From: CAZJAT01 sp964544145
Lineage (GTDB): Bacteria > Hydrothermota > 32-111
NCBI GenBank assembly: GCA_964544145.1
Contig: CAZJAT010000007.1
Coordinates: 12,224-76,223, forward strand
Direction: 5' to 3'
DNA: 64,000 bases
Both the position numbers and the translations under genes were made by a program. The notes under the pieces were generated by a model, which searched no databases, was not told where the DNA came from, and saw only the letters and a list, made by a program, of their open reading frames with translations. Positions 1 through 8,702 of the stretch are shown one piece after another (position 1 is the first letter of the stretch; each line of letters starts with the position of its first letter).

Positions 1-2
1 AT

Positions 3-164
3 CTCTGGATATTGGGTGCAATGATAATCAAGGACAGTATTGATGAGATTCACACATCCGGTAATAAGAGACTATTCTTTATGTATTCAAAGGATGCTCT
101 GACAAAGGCAGTGGAATCAACTGCAGCTTATTTTAAGATATTAGGCTGGAAGGAAAATAATTGA
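3..164 (+). CDS. C-terminal end of an unknown protein (partial)
   Basis: An open frame runs in from the left edge and ends with TGA, giving 53 residues that end in a Trp-Lys-Glu-Asn-Asn tail. There is no recognisable motif, and its start lies outside the window. It ends 20 bases before the next plus-strand gene, so it is probably the upstream member of the same small operon. I cannot assign a family or a function. Confidence 0.5.
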   Translation, partial: LWILGAMIIKDSIDEIHTSGNKRLFFMYSKDALTKAVESTAAYFKILGWKENN

Positions 165-184
165 TATAGCATCAATATGTAATT

Positions 185-706
185 ATGGAAAAATATCTTA
201 TAGATGAAATAAACAGACATAATGAATTTATTGAGGATCAGGATATTGCTAAATTTATTATTCAGGCATATACTGGTCCTTTCCATATGAGTAAAGATAT
301 CCCTGATGAAACAGCAACGAAGAGAACTATTGTTAGCGAATATAAAAAAGCTGCCAAAATATGCAGAGAAAGAGAGATTTTTCAACAGATATCTGATAAT
401 GTATTAAGACTTCACATTGTTCCATTTGTACGGAAGTACAGGACTGCTGACACCTGCACCGGAATGTTCATCAAGAGTTTTGAGCATTTCAAAGATAATT
501 ATATGGAAAATATTCCTGAGAATGATGTAAGAAACATGCTGAGTTCCGTTGGTATTATGGAGATTGACAAGATAATATCAATAATCAGCAGATACAATAC
601 TGATAGGCAGGTTCCCCATCATTCCCAAGCATACAGGGACCACTATTTTCCCGCATATATTGTTATTCTCAATGATGTCATTAGGGAGTATATTACTCTA
701 TTATGA
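185..706 (+). CDS. Conserved protein of unknown function (HHS-x-AYR family)
   Basis: This is a 173-residue soluble protein with no signal peptide or membrane segment. The C-terminal half carries His-His-Ser-x-Ala-Tyr-Arg followed about seven residues later by Pro-Ala-Tyr-x-Val (around residues 146-162). I recall this pattern from short uncharacterised proteins of gut Firmicutes. Near the middle is an Arg-Leu-His segment followed by a hydrophobic stretch, also typical of that family. Two conserved His and several Arg suggest an enzyme or a phosphate-binding protein, but no activity is known to me. Its stop overlaps the next start (ATGA), so the two are translationally coupled. The start has no good SD. 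Confidence 0.75.
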   Translation: MEKYLIDEINRHNEFIEDQDIAKFIIQAYTGPFHMSKDIPDETATKRTIVSEYKKAAKICREREIFQQISDNVLRLHIVPFVRKYRTADTCTGMFIKSFEHFKDNYMENIPENDVRNMLSSVGIMEIDKIISIISRYNTDRQVPHHSQAYRDHYFPAYIVILNDVIREYITLL

Positions 707-1482
707 AAAAAGTAATGTACATTATTATCACATTGATTACTGTATTAAGTGCAATGTATATGATACTGCATAAAAAACCCATTGTGAGTATAATGGGTAA
801 AAAATATTATAACTCCTATATAGAAGATTATATTGCTGTAAAAATGATATTGGAGAATGTTGATCAATATTCATATGAGAATGCCCTGTTTGACCTGATA
901 AGGCAAGAGATATTTATTGATTTATGTGAGCAGTATAATGTGAAACATGATGAAAAAGCTCTTAAAGAATATAATAAATTGCTGCACGAAGACAGAGAAA
1001 ATATTGATAAAATAATGGAATTAGAACATCTATTGAATAAGAATTATTATTCACATTTTATCAAACCATATTACTGCAATTATGCCTTTGTACATTTCAT
1101 TCTCTTTGACTCACTGGATTTTCAAAGTGAAAGATATGAATATGCAAAATATGTCTTCAACTCATGGGAAGGTGATAAATATGACAGTATGCTGAATTCT
1201 TTTACTGAATACTTTGAGCAGCATAATTCAAGTATAGCAGACATACCTTTAAAAAATAAAACCCTGACAAATTCATTTTTTGAAGATATTTCATATTATT
1301 ATATAACAAGGGAAAATAATGGAAATGTAATTGGAATACGCATAAAAAAACGATCTGTTGATGATATCATGACAAATCTGCCTATTGATTTTAATGTCTT
1401 ATTTTATGATGAGAAGCTTTTCCGCAGTATATATATAATTTCAGATAACACCTATTGGCACAAAATTATTTTTAATGAATGA
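703..1482 (+). CDS. Membrane-anchored SurA-N-like periplasmic protein
   Basis: The 259-residue product begins with an uncleaved-looking hydrophobic anchor (about residues 4-22) after two lysines, and the rest is polar. The segment after the anchor (Val-Ser-Ile-Met-Gly-Lys-Lys-Tyr-Tyr, then a helical region with Phe-Asp-Leu-Ile-Arg-Gln-Glu) resembles the N-terminal chaperone domain of SurA/PrsA-type foldases, in which a short strand precedes a helical domain. I see no convincing parvulin catalytic domain. It is coupled on both sides: 4-base overlap with the upstream gene and 8-base overlap with the FemAB-like gene. The role is inferred; a plain hypothetical membrane protein is the safe call. 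Confidence 0.65.
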   Translation: MKKVMYIIITLITVLSAMYMILHKKPIVSIMGKKYYNSYIEDYIAVKMILENVDQYSYENALFDLIRQEIFIDLCEQYNVKHDEKALKEYNKLLHEDRENIDKIMELEHLLNKNYYSHFIKPYYCNYAFVHFILFDSLDFQSERYEYAKYVFNSWEGDKYDSMLNSFTEYFEQHNSSIADIPLKNKTLTNSFFEDISYYYITRENNGNVIGIRIKKRSVDDIMTNLPIDFNVLFYDEKLFRSIYIISDNTYWHKIIFNE

Positions 1483-2344
1483 TATTTTTTTTAGTGATTC
1501 ATTCACATCTTATTATAATCAGATATTTTTAAGACATAATGACTATATTATACCATTCTCAGTCATTGATTTTAATGGAATCAGATCACTTATATCAATC
1601 GGTTATCAGGGACCAGTAAAAATCACGTCCCCTGAAAACATTGATTTTTTGATGTCATTTGCAGAAAAAGAGAATATCTGTACTGCCTTTATCCGTTATA
1701 ATCCTCTATTTGAAAATCATTTATTGATTGGTGATTTGCCTATAGAAGATAAATCATTTTGTTATATAACAGATTTCAGGAATATGGAATTATATTTAAA
1801 CAGCAGGCCTATGCGCTTAAAAACAATTCTCAGAAAAAAACCGCCTGAATATGACTGCCTGTACAGCGTCAATTCACCTATTAATGCTGCACTGCAATAT
1901 AAAAATGAGTTTTTTTCAAATAAAAATGATGTGAAAACAATTATTGAATCAGGTCTGGCAATATTGATAAATGCTAAGAGGAATAATCAATATACAGCAT
2001 CATCAATGTTCCTTGAATCTGGAAATAGTGCTGTTTACATTGCCAATGCTTCAAACAATGAGGGAAGAGAATTCGGAGACAATGCATTTCTGCTCATAGA
2101 ATACATGAAACAGGCATTGGAGAGAAATATTTACATACTGTATCTGGGGGGAGGAATTGGCGGCAATGATTCACTTGATATATTCAAAAAGCAATTTGCA
2201 ACACAAAAAAAGCCCATTTATCATACAAAATTAGTTTTCAATAAAACCATATTTAATAAATATTCTGCAGAAAATCGTTATTTCCCGCCATGGCTTTTCA
2301 ATGTCTCAATTACTGATCTTATCCAAGGGAAGCAAAAGCAATAG
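1475..2344 (+). CDS. FemAB-like GNAT-fold acyltransferase
   Basis: This 289-residue protein has two hallmarks of the FemAB/peptidoglycan-bridge superfamily. Near the N-terminus is Ile-Gly-Tyr-x-Gly-Pro (residues 42-47). Near the C-terminus is Tyr-Leu-Gly-Gly-Gly (223-227) followed by Asp-Ser-Leu-x-x-Phe-Lys-x-x-Phe (232-241). Characterised relatives move aminoacyl groups from charged tRNA to lipid-linked wall precursors; many relatives in other bacteria have unknown substrates. The final 26 bases overlap the end of the convergent ptb gene. Coupling to a SurA-N-like anchored protein suggests an envelope role, which is inference. Confidence 0.7.
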   Translation: MNDIFFSDSFTSYYNQIFLRHNDYIIPFSVIDFNGIRSLISIGYQGPVKITSPENIDFLMSFAEKENICTAFIRYNPLFENHLLIGDLPIEDKSFCYITDFRNMELYLNSRPMRLKTILRKKPPEYDCLYSVNSPINAALQYKNEFFSNKNDVKTIIESGLAILINAKRNNQYTASSMFLESGNSAVYIANASNNEGREFGDNAFLLIEYMKQALERNIYILYLGGGIGGNDSLDIFKKQFATQKKPIYHTKLVFNKTIFNKYSAENRYFPPWLFNVSITDLIQGKQKQ

Positions 2345-3200
2345 ACATCTTCTTGGTTATCTCATTATCAGATCTTGACAATAAGACTATAGGGCATTTT
2401 GCTCCCACAATCATCCCTGCCACCTTGCAGTCAGTCATATATATAAGTGCTTTTGCAAGTATATTGCCTGATGCAATATCCGGTACTACCATAATATCAG
2501 CATCACCTGCAACCGGACTCTTGATTTTCTTGTGATTTGCTGATTCTTCTGATATGGCCAGATCAAAAGCCAATGGACCATCAATAATTCCGTTTATCTG
2601 TTTTCTCTGTGACATCTTAGCAAGCAGAGAGGCATCTATTGTTTCTTCCATATCAGGATTAACCTTTTCTACTGCTGCAAGTATAGCAACTTTGGGATTA
2701 TCTATGCCGATTTTCTGACAAAACAGTACTGCATTATTTACAATATCAATCTTTGTTTTCATATCCGGTTTAATATTCATACCGCCATCAGTAATTACAA
2801 AGGGTTTATGATATTTATCAAGCTCAAAAACCGCTATATGACTCAACAGCCTTCCTGTGCGCAATCCCCATTCCTTATTGAGCACACCTTTTAACAGAAT
2901 GGATGTGTCCACATACCCTTTCATAAGGAATTGTGCCTTATTCTCACTGACAAGTCTAACTGCCTTTTCAACCGCTTTCACTTTATCCTCTTCATCAATT
3001 ATTGTAAACTTGGAAAGGTCAAGCCCCTTATCAGCGGCAATGGCCTTCATTCTATTTTGGTTTCCTACAAAGATTGAATCACATATTCCCTCGTCAAATG
3101 CATCAGAACACGCTTGCATGACCTTCTCATCATCAGCACATGCGACTGATAATGTTTTTTTGTTTGCTTTTGCCAATGATATTATGTCATCAAACTTCAT
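2319..3200 (-). CDS. ptb: Phosphate butyryl/acetyltransferase (Ptb-type)
   Basis: The 293-residue product matches the short phosphotransacetylase family (about 300 residues) that interconverts acyl-CoA and acyl phosphate. Typical segments are Leu-Met-Lys-Gly near residue 92, the Thr-Asp-Gly-Gly-Met-Asn block in the middle, and a C-terminal Asp-Ile-Ala-x-Gly-Asn region followed by Gly-Ala-x-x-Pro-Ile-Val-Leu-x-Ser-Arg-Ser. The length and these segments fit Ptb better than the longer Pta, but acyl specificity cannot be read. No butyrate or acetate kinase gene is adjacent. It is the last gene of a 17-gene run and overlaps hisC by 11 bases. Confidence 0.85.
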   Translation of the reverse strand: MKFDDIISLAKANKKTLSVACADDEKVMQACSDAFDEGICDSIFVGNQNRMKAIAADKGLDLSKFTIIDEEDKVKAVEKAVRLVSENKAQFLMKGYVDTSILLKGVLNKEWGLRTGRLLSHIAVFELDKYHKPFVITDGGMNIKPDMKTKIDIVNNAVLFCQKIGIDNPKVAILAAVEKVNPDMEETIDASLLAKMSQRKQINGIIDGPLAFDLAISEESANHKKIKSPVAGDADIMVVPDIASGNILAKALIYMTDCKVAGMIVGAKCPIVLLSRSDNEITKKMSIAFASLG

Positions 3201-4287
3201 TTAACACCTCCCTGAGTGCTTTAATAAATGCTTCATTCTGTTTTGATGTGCCTATAGAAACCCTTATAAACGATTTCAAACCGTAATTTGCCAATGGTCT
3301 TATAATAATACCCTTTTTCTGCAATGCCTTAAATACATCAATTCCGTCTCTGCCTGTATCAAATGTGATGAAATTAGTAAATGAAGGAATTGGATCAAAT
3401 TTCATACTTATCAGTTCATTATTTATATATTTCTTGCCATTTTCATTTTCTTTTCTGCAGTAATCAATAAATTCCTGATCCATTAGAGCAGCCCTTGCGG
3501 CTTTTTGAGCAAGTATATTCACATTGAACGGCAAACGCACTTTAGCTACATTCTCAACTATCCCTGCATCTGCAATCATAAATCCTATGCGCAATCCTGC
3601 AAGTCCGTATATTTTTGAAAATGTCGACAATACGGCAATGTTATTGTGTTTTTTAAGCAGTTCAACCGATTTCACACGTTCTCCCGGAATCAGATATTCA
3701 TCATATGCTTCATCAAGTATTATCAATCTGTCATCACTTATATTGGCAATCAAATATTCTATTTCACTCTGATTAAGCATTGTTCCTATTGGATTAGCCG
3801 GATTATCAATGTAGATTATTTTTGCATTGTTATTTCTTGATTGTTTCACAATCTCATCAATATCATGTCTAAAATCCTTCATGCCTATATTGATCACATC
3901 AGCCCCTGAAATTTTCGGAGAAATCAGCGACATTATAAATGCAAATTCTGAGCGTAGCAAAAAGTCATTTTTACCCATAATGGAATAAACAAGCATATGA
4001 AGCAATTCAACTGAACCATTGCCAATAAGCACATTGGATTCACTGCAATTGTACATATCTGCTATATCCTTTTTCAAATAGAATGAACTGTCATCCGGAT
4101 ACATTGATATGTCATTTAACGATGCCTTTATCACATCCATTGCCTTTGGAGAAATACCAAATGGATTTTCATTTGACGCCAATTTTAGGATTTCACCTTC
4201 AATGTTTAATTCCCTTTTCACCTCTTCAATCGGTTTTCCGGGTACATAAGGTTTTATTTTACTCAATTCTTGTTTAAATTTTATCAT
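3190..4287 (-). CDS. hisC: Histidinol-phosphate aminotransferase
   Basis: This is a fold-type I PLP enzyme of 365 residues, the normal length for HisC, which converts imidazole-acetol phosphate and glutamate into histidinol phosphate. Visible features are the N-terminal Leu-Ala-Ser-Asn-Glu-Asn-Pro-x-Gly (36-44), Asn-Pro-x-Asn-Pro-x-Gly (162-168), PLP-contacting Asp192 and Tyr195, and the Schiff-base Lys225 in Ser-Thr-Phe-Ser-Lys. No other his genes are nearby, so a related aromatic or broad-specificity aminotransferase cannot be excluded. It overlaps the upstream transporter gene by 4 bases. Confidence 0.85.
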   Translation of the reverse strand: MIKFKQELSKIKPYVPGKPIEEVKRELNIEGEILKLASNENPFGISPKAMDVIKASLNDISMYPDDSSFYLKKDIADMYNCSESNVLIGNGSVELLHMLVYSIMGKNDFLLRSEFAFIMSLISPKISGADVINIGMKDFRHDIDEIVKQSRNNNAKIIYIDNPANPIGTMLNQSEIEYLIANISDDRLIILDEAYDEYLIPGERVKSVELLKKHNNIAVLSTFSKIYGLAGLRIGFMIADAGIVENVAKVRLPFNVNILAQKAARAALMDQEFIDYCRKENENGKKYINNELISMKFDPIPSFTNFITFDTGRDGIDVFKALQKKGIIIRPLANYGLKSFIRVSIGTSKQNEAFIKALREVLNEV

Positions 4288-6314
4288 TTTTCACCCCATT
4301 GGAATTTATGATATATTGCTTGCGCTATATTTAATATATGGTCTCCTGCTCTTTCATATGCAGAGAGGATATCAGCGAACACTGCATTGGATCCCATATC
4401 ACACATATTGCTCTGCAATCTTGATATATGATTCTTTGCAAATATCCTTTCATTCTCATTAAGCCTTTCCTCAAGTATAAAACATCTCTCAAGATTATCT
4501 TCATTGTATTTTTCAATATTATTATCTACAATTTCAATCATTTCCATAATAATCCTATTCATCTCTTCTATTTCTTTTTTCGCTTCATCACTGAGTTTGA
4601 TATTCCTATCCAGATTCATTAGATAATTATCCAAGAGATTTATCGCCTGATCCCCTACCCTTTCTATATCATTTATTGAATGTATATAAACGGGTATTTG
4701 TTCAGCCTCTTTTTCAAATAATTCTTCCCTCGATATCTTGATTATATAATGAGTAATCTCATGCTGAAGAAAGTCCGTTTTCCTTTCCAAATGCTTTACA
4801 TGTTCTACTTTCTCATCATTATTAGTGATTATAATAATTGTTGCTTCAGCAATGGATTGTTTAGCAACATCAATCATATATCTCATCTCTTTTCTCACCT
4901 GACCCAGCGCAATAGATGGATTATTCAAGAGATTATCATCAAGGAATCTTGTCTTCAACTCTTTCTCCGCAATATCACTCTCTTTTATCGGTATAACCCT
5001 TTCCACGATCCTTCTAAGTACACCTGTAAATGGCAGGAATATAAGTGTGTTGAATATATTGAATATTGTGTGTGAATTTGCCACATATCTTGCAATATTC
5101 TCACCTTCAAGATTATTCCCCGGGGTGACAAAATCAACAAGTCTCAGATATGCAGGAACACCTCGAATCTTGAACAGATAAAATCCTATTATCATATACA
5201 TAACACCTATCACATTGAATAGGGCATGAATCAAGGCAGCTCTCTTTCCTTGCCTGTTAGATGATAAAGCAGCCAGAGATGCCGTAATTGTTGTACCAAT
5301 ATTTTCACCAAGAACCAGAGGCACTGCCCCGTAAATATCAATAAGTCCCTGGGATGCCAGAACTATTGTGAGACCAACTGTTGCTGATGATGACTGAACA
5401 ATGACAGTAATAATTATTCCTGTAAGCATTGCAAGTATTGGACTGTGCGAGAAATTAACAAAGAAATCAATAATTTCCGGTGCCTTTCTAAGCGGATGAA
5501 CAGTACTGCTCATCATTCCCATACCTAAAAATAGAAGCCCAAATCCGAAAATTACTTCACCCCAGTATTTATATTTTGATTTTTTTGTAAACAAAATAAG
5601 TATCACTCCAAGAGCAATTGCAGGTAGAGCATAATCACCCAATTTAAATGCAATAAGCTGTGCAGTTACTGTTGTTCCTATATTAGCCCCCATTATCACA
5701 CCAATGGATTGTGCAAGTGTCATAATGCCTGCATTGACAAATCCCACAACCATAACAGTTGTTGCTGATGAGGATTGTATAATACTTGTCACTAAAAGTC
5801 CCATAATAACACTGAAAAAGGTATTTTTTGTAAGTTTTGATATAATATTTCTCATACCATCACCTGCAACCTTCTGTAATCCGTCAGACATGAATTTCAT
5901 GCCGAAGAGGAATAGTCCCAATCCCCCTATTACACCAAAGACAATTTCCATCCAGTCCAATCCGAAGATCTGATAATTAAAGACCCTGACAAGGGTATCC
6001 CTATAATAGATCTTTGCCATATAGATATTATTCTCCATTTTCCCCGATGTCTGCATATTATTCTTTATAATACCCTCATTGCCGGCATTTACTTTATCAA
6101 CAATCACACTGCCATTGCCTTCAACAACAGAAAATAATGCATAAAAATCAGATATATCCTGACCGCTGTCAGGAGTAATGGAGATAACGACCGGTTTATT
6201 GACAATTGTATTTGTTCTGCTGTTGATTTGCGTCCACTCAGTATTGATTTCTAATGAGAATATAAATGTTGAAAATAAAAATAAACAAATAGCAAAAAAT
6301 GTTTTTTTAATCAT
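4284..6314 (-). CDS. Na/Pi cotransporter family protein with PhoU-like tail and extracytoplasmic N-terminal domain
   Basis: The 676-residue protein has three parts. Residues 1-20 form a signal peptide, followed by about 100 residues of beta-rich extracytoplasmic sequence. Residues about 122-450 are the membrane core with two inverted repeats, each containing Gln-Ser-Ser-Ser-Ala-Thr followed by Gly-(Ala/Glu)-Asn-Ile-Gly-Thr-Thr, the signature of the NptA/PNaS family that couples phosphate movement to sodium. The C-terminal 200 residues are helical and PhoU-like, with charged heptads. The N-terminal domain is an addition to the usual plan. It may import or export phosphate. Confidence 0.88.
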   Translation of the reverse strand: MIKKTFFAICLFLFSTFIFSLEINTEWTQINSRTNTIVNKPVVISITPDSGQDISDFYALFSVVEGNGSVIVDKVNAGNEGIIKNNMQTSGKMENNIYMAKIYYRDTLVRVFNYQIFGLDWMEIVFGVIGGLGLFLFGMKFMSDGLQKVAGDGMRNIISKLTKNTFFSVIMGLLVTSIIQSSSATTVMVVGFVNAGIMTLAQSIGVIMGANIGTTVTAQLIAFKLGDYALPAIALGVILILFTKKSKYKYWGEVIFGFGLLFLGMGMMSSTVHPLRKAPEIIDFFVNFSHSPILAMLTGIIITVIVQSSSATVGLTIVLASQGLIDIYGAVPLVLGENIGTTITASLAALSSNRQGKRAALIHALFNVIGVMYMIIGFYLFKIRGVPAYLRLVDFVTPGNNLEGENIARYVANSHTIFNIFNTLIFLPFTGVLRRIVERVIPIKESDIAEKELKTRFLDDNLLNNPSIALGQVRKEMRYMIDVAKQSIAEATIIIITNNDEKVEHVKHLERKTDFLQHEITHYIIKISREELFEKEAEQIPVYIHSINDIERVGDQAINLLDNYLMNLDRNIKLSDEAKKEIEEMNRIIMEMIEIVDNNIEKYNEDNLERCFILEERLNENERIFAKNHISRLQSNMCDMGSNAVFADILSAYERAGDHILNIAQAIYHKFQWGEK

Positions 6315-6993
6315 GCTCTCTCCAAATTATTGATAGATTTCTTTTTAAAGTGTCTCCCATTCTGTATGAAAACAGGTCATTATTATTGCAGACATTACAC
6401 TGATTAATATGATTGATATTAGCATACGATTTCAGTGAATCATATATTATTCTTCTCAGGTCAATGCTTATCTTATCATCTGATTTTACTGTGTATTTAT
6501 CACTATATTTATCTTCAAAATAACCCTGCACTTCTTTTCCCACTTCAAAGTGTTCACTGCATATACCCTGACCTATGATAACATCTGTTTCGCCCTTTAA
6601 ATAGTGTCTCATCTCTTCAACAACACCGTTTAATATGCCTTTCCACCCAGCATGCACTATACCGAATTTTGAATTATTCTCAGTTACAAAAAATATATTA
6701 AAGCAATCAGCAGTCAATATGAAGAGAGCATGGTCATCATTATCGGTTATCAGGCCATCAGCATCTGTCATTATATACTGATCTGCTTTTATAATGCGCC
6801 GCGAATGAACCTGTCTGCTATGAATAATAATTCTATTTTCTATATTCAGCTGTTTGAAAAAATTCTGTCTGTTTTTTTTATTATCTTCATCATTGGAACT
6901 CATATCCCCCTCATTAAGCGAAGAGGATCTAAGTGAAATTGCAATTCTGAAAGGCAATAATGTGTTATCACTTAAATATCTGATATTATCCAT
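6307..6993 (-). CDS. pgeF: YfiH/LACC1-family purine nucleoside phosphorylase (PgeF-like)
   Basis: The 228-residue protein carries the three metal-binding residues of the multicopper polyphenol oxidase-like family: His63 (Gln-Val-His-Ser), Cys97 (Thr-Ala-Asp-Cys) and His114 (Val-His-Ala-Gly-Trp-Lys-Gly). Family members act on purine nucleosides (phosphorolysis, adenosine deamination), and E. coli YfiH/PgeF is linked to editing of peptidoglycan precursors. It overlaps the transporter gene by 8 bases and lies 2 bases from recJ, so it belongs to the long operon. Family assignment is firm; the substrate is taken from family knowledge. Confidence 0.88.
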   Translation of the reverse strand: MDNIRYLSDNTLLPFRIAISLRSSSLNEGDMSSNDEDNKKNRQNFFKQLNIENRIIIHSRQVHSRRIIKADQYIMTDADGLITDNDDHALFILTADCFNIFFVTENNSKFGIVHAGWKGILNGVVEEMRHYLKGETDVIIGQGICSEHFEVGKEVQGYFEDKYSDKYTVKSDDKISIDLRRIIYDSLKSYANINHINQCNVCNNNDLFSYRMGDTLKRNLSIIWREHD

Positions 6994-6995
6994 TA

Positions 6996-8702
6996 TTATG
7001 CTTCCGCTTTTAAGTCCTTTATTTGCAATTGAATTTCATCCTTGCCCTGAAAATTGTTTCGTTTTATATAGTATACAACATTCAGCTTTTTTGAATCATC
7101 AATAATAAGTTCCATATGTTTCTTTCCTCCATTAAACCATATGCAGTCTATTGATTCATTCCTTGTGCCAACAGAAAATCTCAGATGTTTATTTTTAAAC
7201 ATAATAGGATAACCAATTACATTGATATCCCGCGTTACAAACAGCGGCATTGGATTACCATACCCGAATGGGGATAATAGACGAAGTTTTTTCTCAAGAT
7301 TGTCATTTATCTCTTCCAGTGTTATCTCTGAATCCACTTCAATAGACCTCATTCTGTCTTCATCTGCAAGAGAGTCATCTGCAAGCTCTTCAAATTTACT
7401 TGTAAATGCCTCCAGATTTTCTTTCTTTATGGATATGCCTGCAGCCAGTTTATGCCCGCCGAATGACTCAAGAAGATTACCCACTTCTGTCAATGCATCA
7501 TACATATGAAAATCAGGAATGGATCTTCCGCTACCTTTTCCCAATCCATCATTCAATGATATCATAATTGTAGGTTTATAGTATTTTTCAACAATTCTTG
7601 AAGCAACAATCCCTATAACACCTTCATGCCAGTTTTCGCGTGCAAGTATAATTGTGTTATTTTTATATAGCTGTCCGTTTTCAATTATATTGATTGCCTC
7701 TTCATATACTTCCTGGTCTATTTTCTTCCTTCTTATATTTTCTTCATCAAGATTACTTGCAATGATATCCACTTCACATTCATCATCAGATATAAACAGC
7801 CTTACCGCTTCATTTGCATCAGACATCCTGCCAACGGCATTTATTCTCGGTGCAAGCACAAATCCTATATGAAATGAAGTGAGTGTATCCATTGATATAC
7901 CTGCAATTGAGCATAATGCTCTGAGACCCAGATTCTTAGTTTTACGTATACTGTTTAATCCATAGTATGTGATAATTCTGTTCTCATCAATAAGAGGAAC
8001 CACATCTGCCACTGTTCCCAATGCAACAAGGTCAATATATTCTTCAATATCATACATATCCTGATTGGTGGATTTGAGATAGCCCTGTATGACCTTCAAT
8101 ACAACACCGCATCCTGCAAGATATTTGAATGGATATTTATCATCATATCTATGAGGATTCAACACTGCTTTTGCATTCGGGATGTTTTCCATCACCTCAT
8201 GATGATCTGTAATTATAACATCAATGGCATTCTTGTTTGCATAATCTATTTCCTTGAATCCTGTTATTCCGCAGTCAACTGTAATTATGAGATCAACATT
8301 TCTGTCAATGGCTATATTAATTCCTCTTCGGGAAAGACCATAACCGTCTTCTACCCTATTGGGTATATAATAACTGGGTTCTAAACCGTATTTGCTCAGG
8401 AAATTACACATAAGCGCTGTTGATGTTATCCCATCTGCATCATAATCACCGAATATCATAACATTCTCTTTTTTATCAATGGCTGTCTTTATTCTGAAAA
8501 TAGCTTTTTCCATATCCTTCATTAAAAAGGGATCATACATATTTTCCAGTTTAGGATAGAGCAAGTTTTCAATTTCCTTTCTATCATCAATCCCGCGATT
8601 CATAAGGATATCAATAATTATTCGCGGTATATTCAAATCTTCGGCTATCATCCTTGCTTTTTCAGTTTCCTCATGTTTTCTAATAAGCCAATTTGTTTTC
8701 AT
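6996..8702 (-). CDS. recJ: Single-stranded-DNA-specific exonuclease RecJ
   Basis: RecJ degrades single-stranded DNA 5' to 3' in recombination and mismatch or base-excision repair. The 568-residue length is normal. Motif I Asp-Tyr-Asp-Ala-Asp-Gly lies at residues 86-91, the Asp-Cys-Gly motif near 143, and the Asp-His-His motif at 166-168. The DHHA1 region has Ser-Phe-Gly-Gly-His-x-x-Ala-Ala-Gly. The C-terminal OB-type domain is present. Its start overlaps the radA stop by 4 bases (ATGA). A second, shorter RecJ-like gene lies at 19870-21030. Confidence 0.93.
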   Translation of the reverse strand: MKTNWLIRKHEETEKARMIAEDLNIPRIIIDILMNRGIDDRKEIENLLYPKLENMYDPFLMKDMEKAIFRIKTAIDKKENVMIFGDYDADGITSTALMCNFLSKYGLEPSYYIPNRVEDGYGLSRRGINIAIDRNVDLIITVDCGITGFKEIDYANKNAIDVIITDHHEVMENIPNAKAVLNPHRYDDKYPFKYLAGCGVVLKVIQGYLKSTNQDMYDIEEYIDLVALGTVADVVPLIDENRIITYYGLNSIRKTKNLGLRALCSIAGISMDTLTSFHIGFVLAPRINAVGRMSDANEAVRLFISDDECEVDIIASNLDEENIRRKKIDQEVYEEAINIIENGQLYKNNTIILARENWHEGVIGIVASRIVEKYYKPTIMISLNDGLGKGSGRSIPDFHMYDALTEVGNLLESFGGHKLAAGISIKKENLEAFTSKFEELADDSLADEDRMRSIEVDSEITLEEINDNLEKKLRLLSPFGYGNPMPLFVTRDINVIGYPIMFKNKHLRFSVGTRNESIDCIWFNGGKKHMELIIDDSKKLNVVYYIKRNNFQGKDEIQLQIKDLKAEA

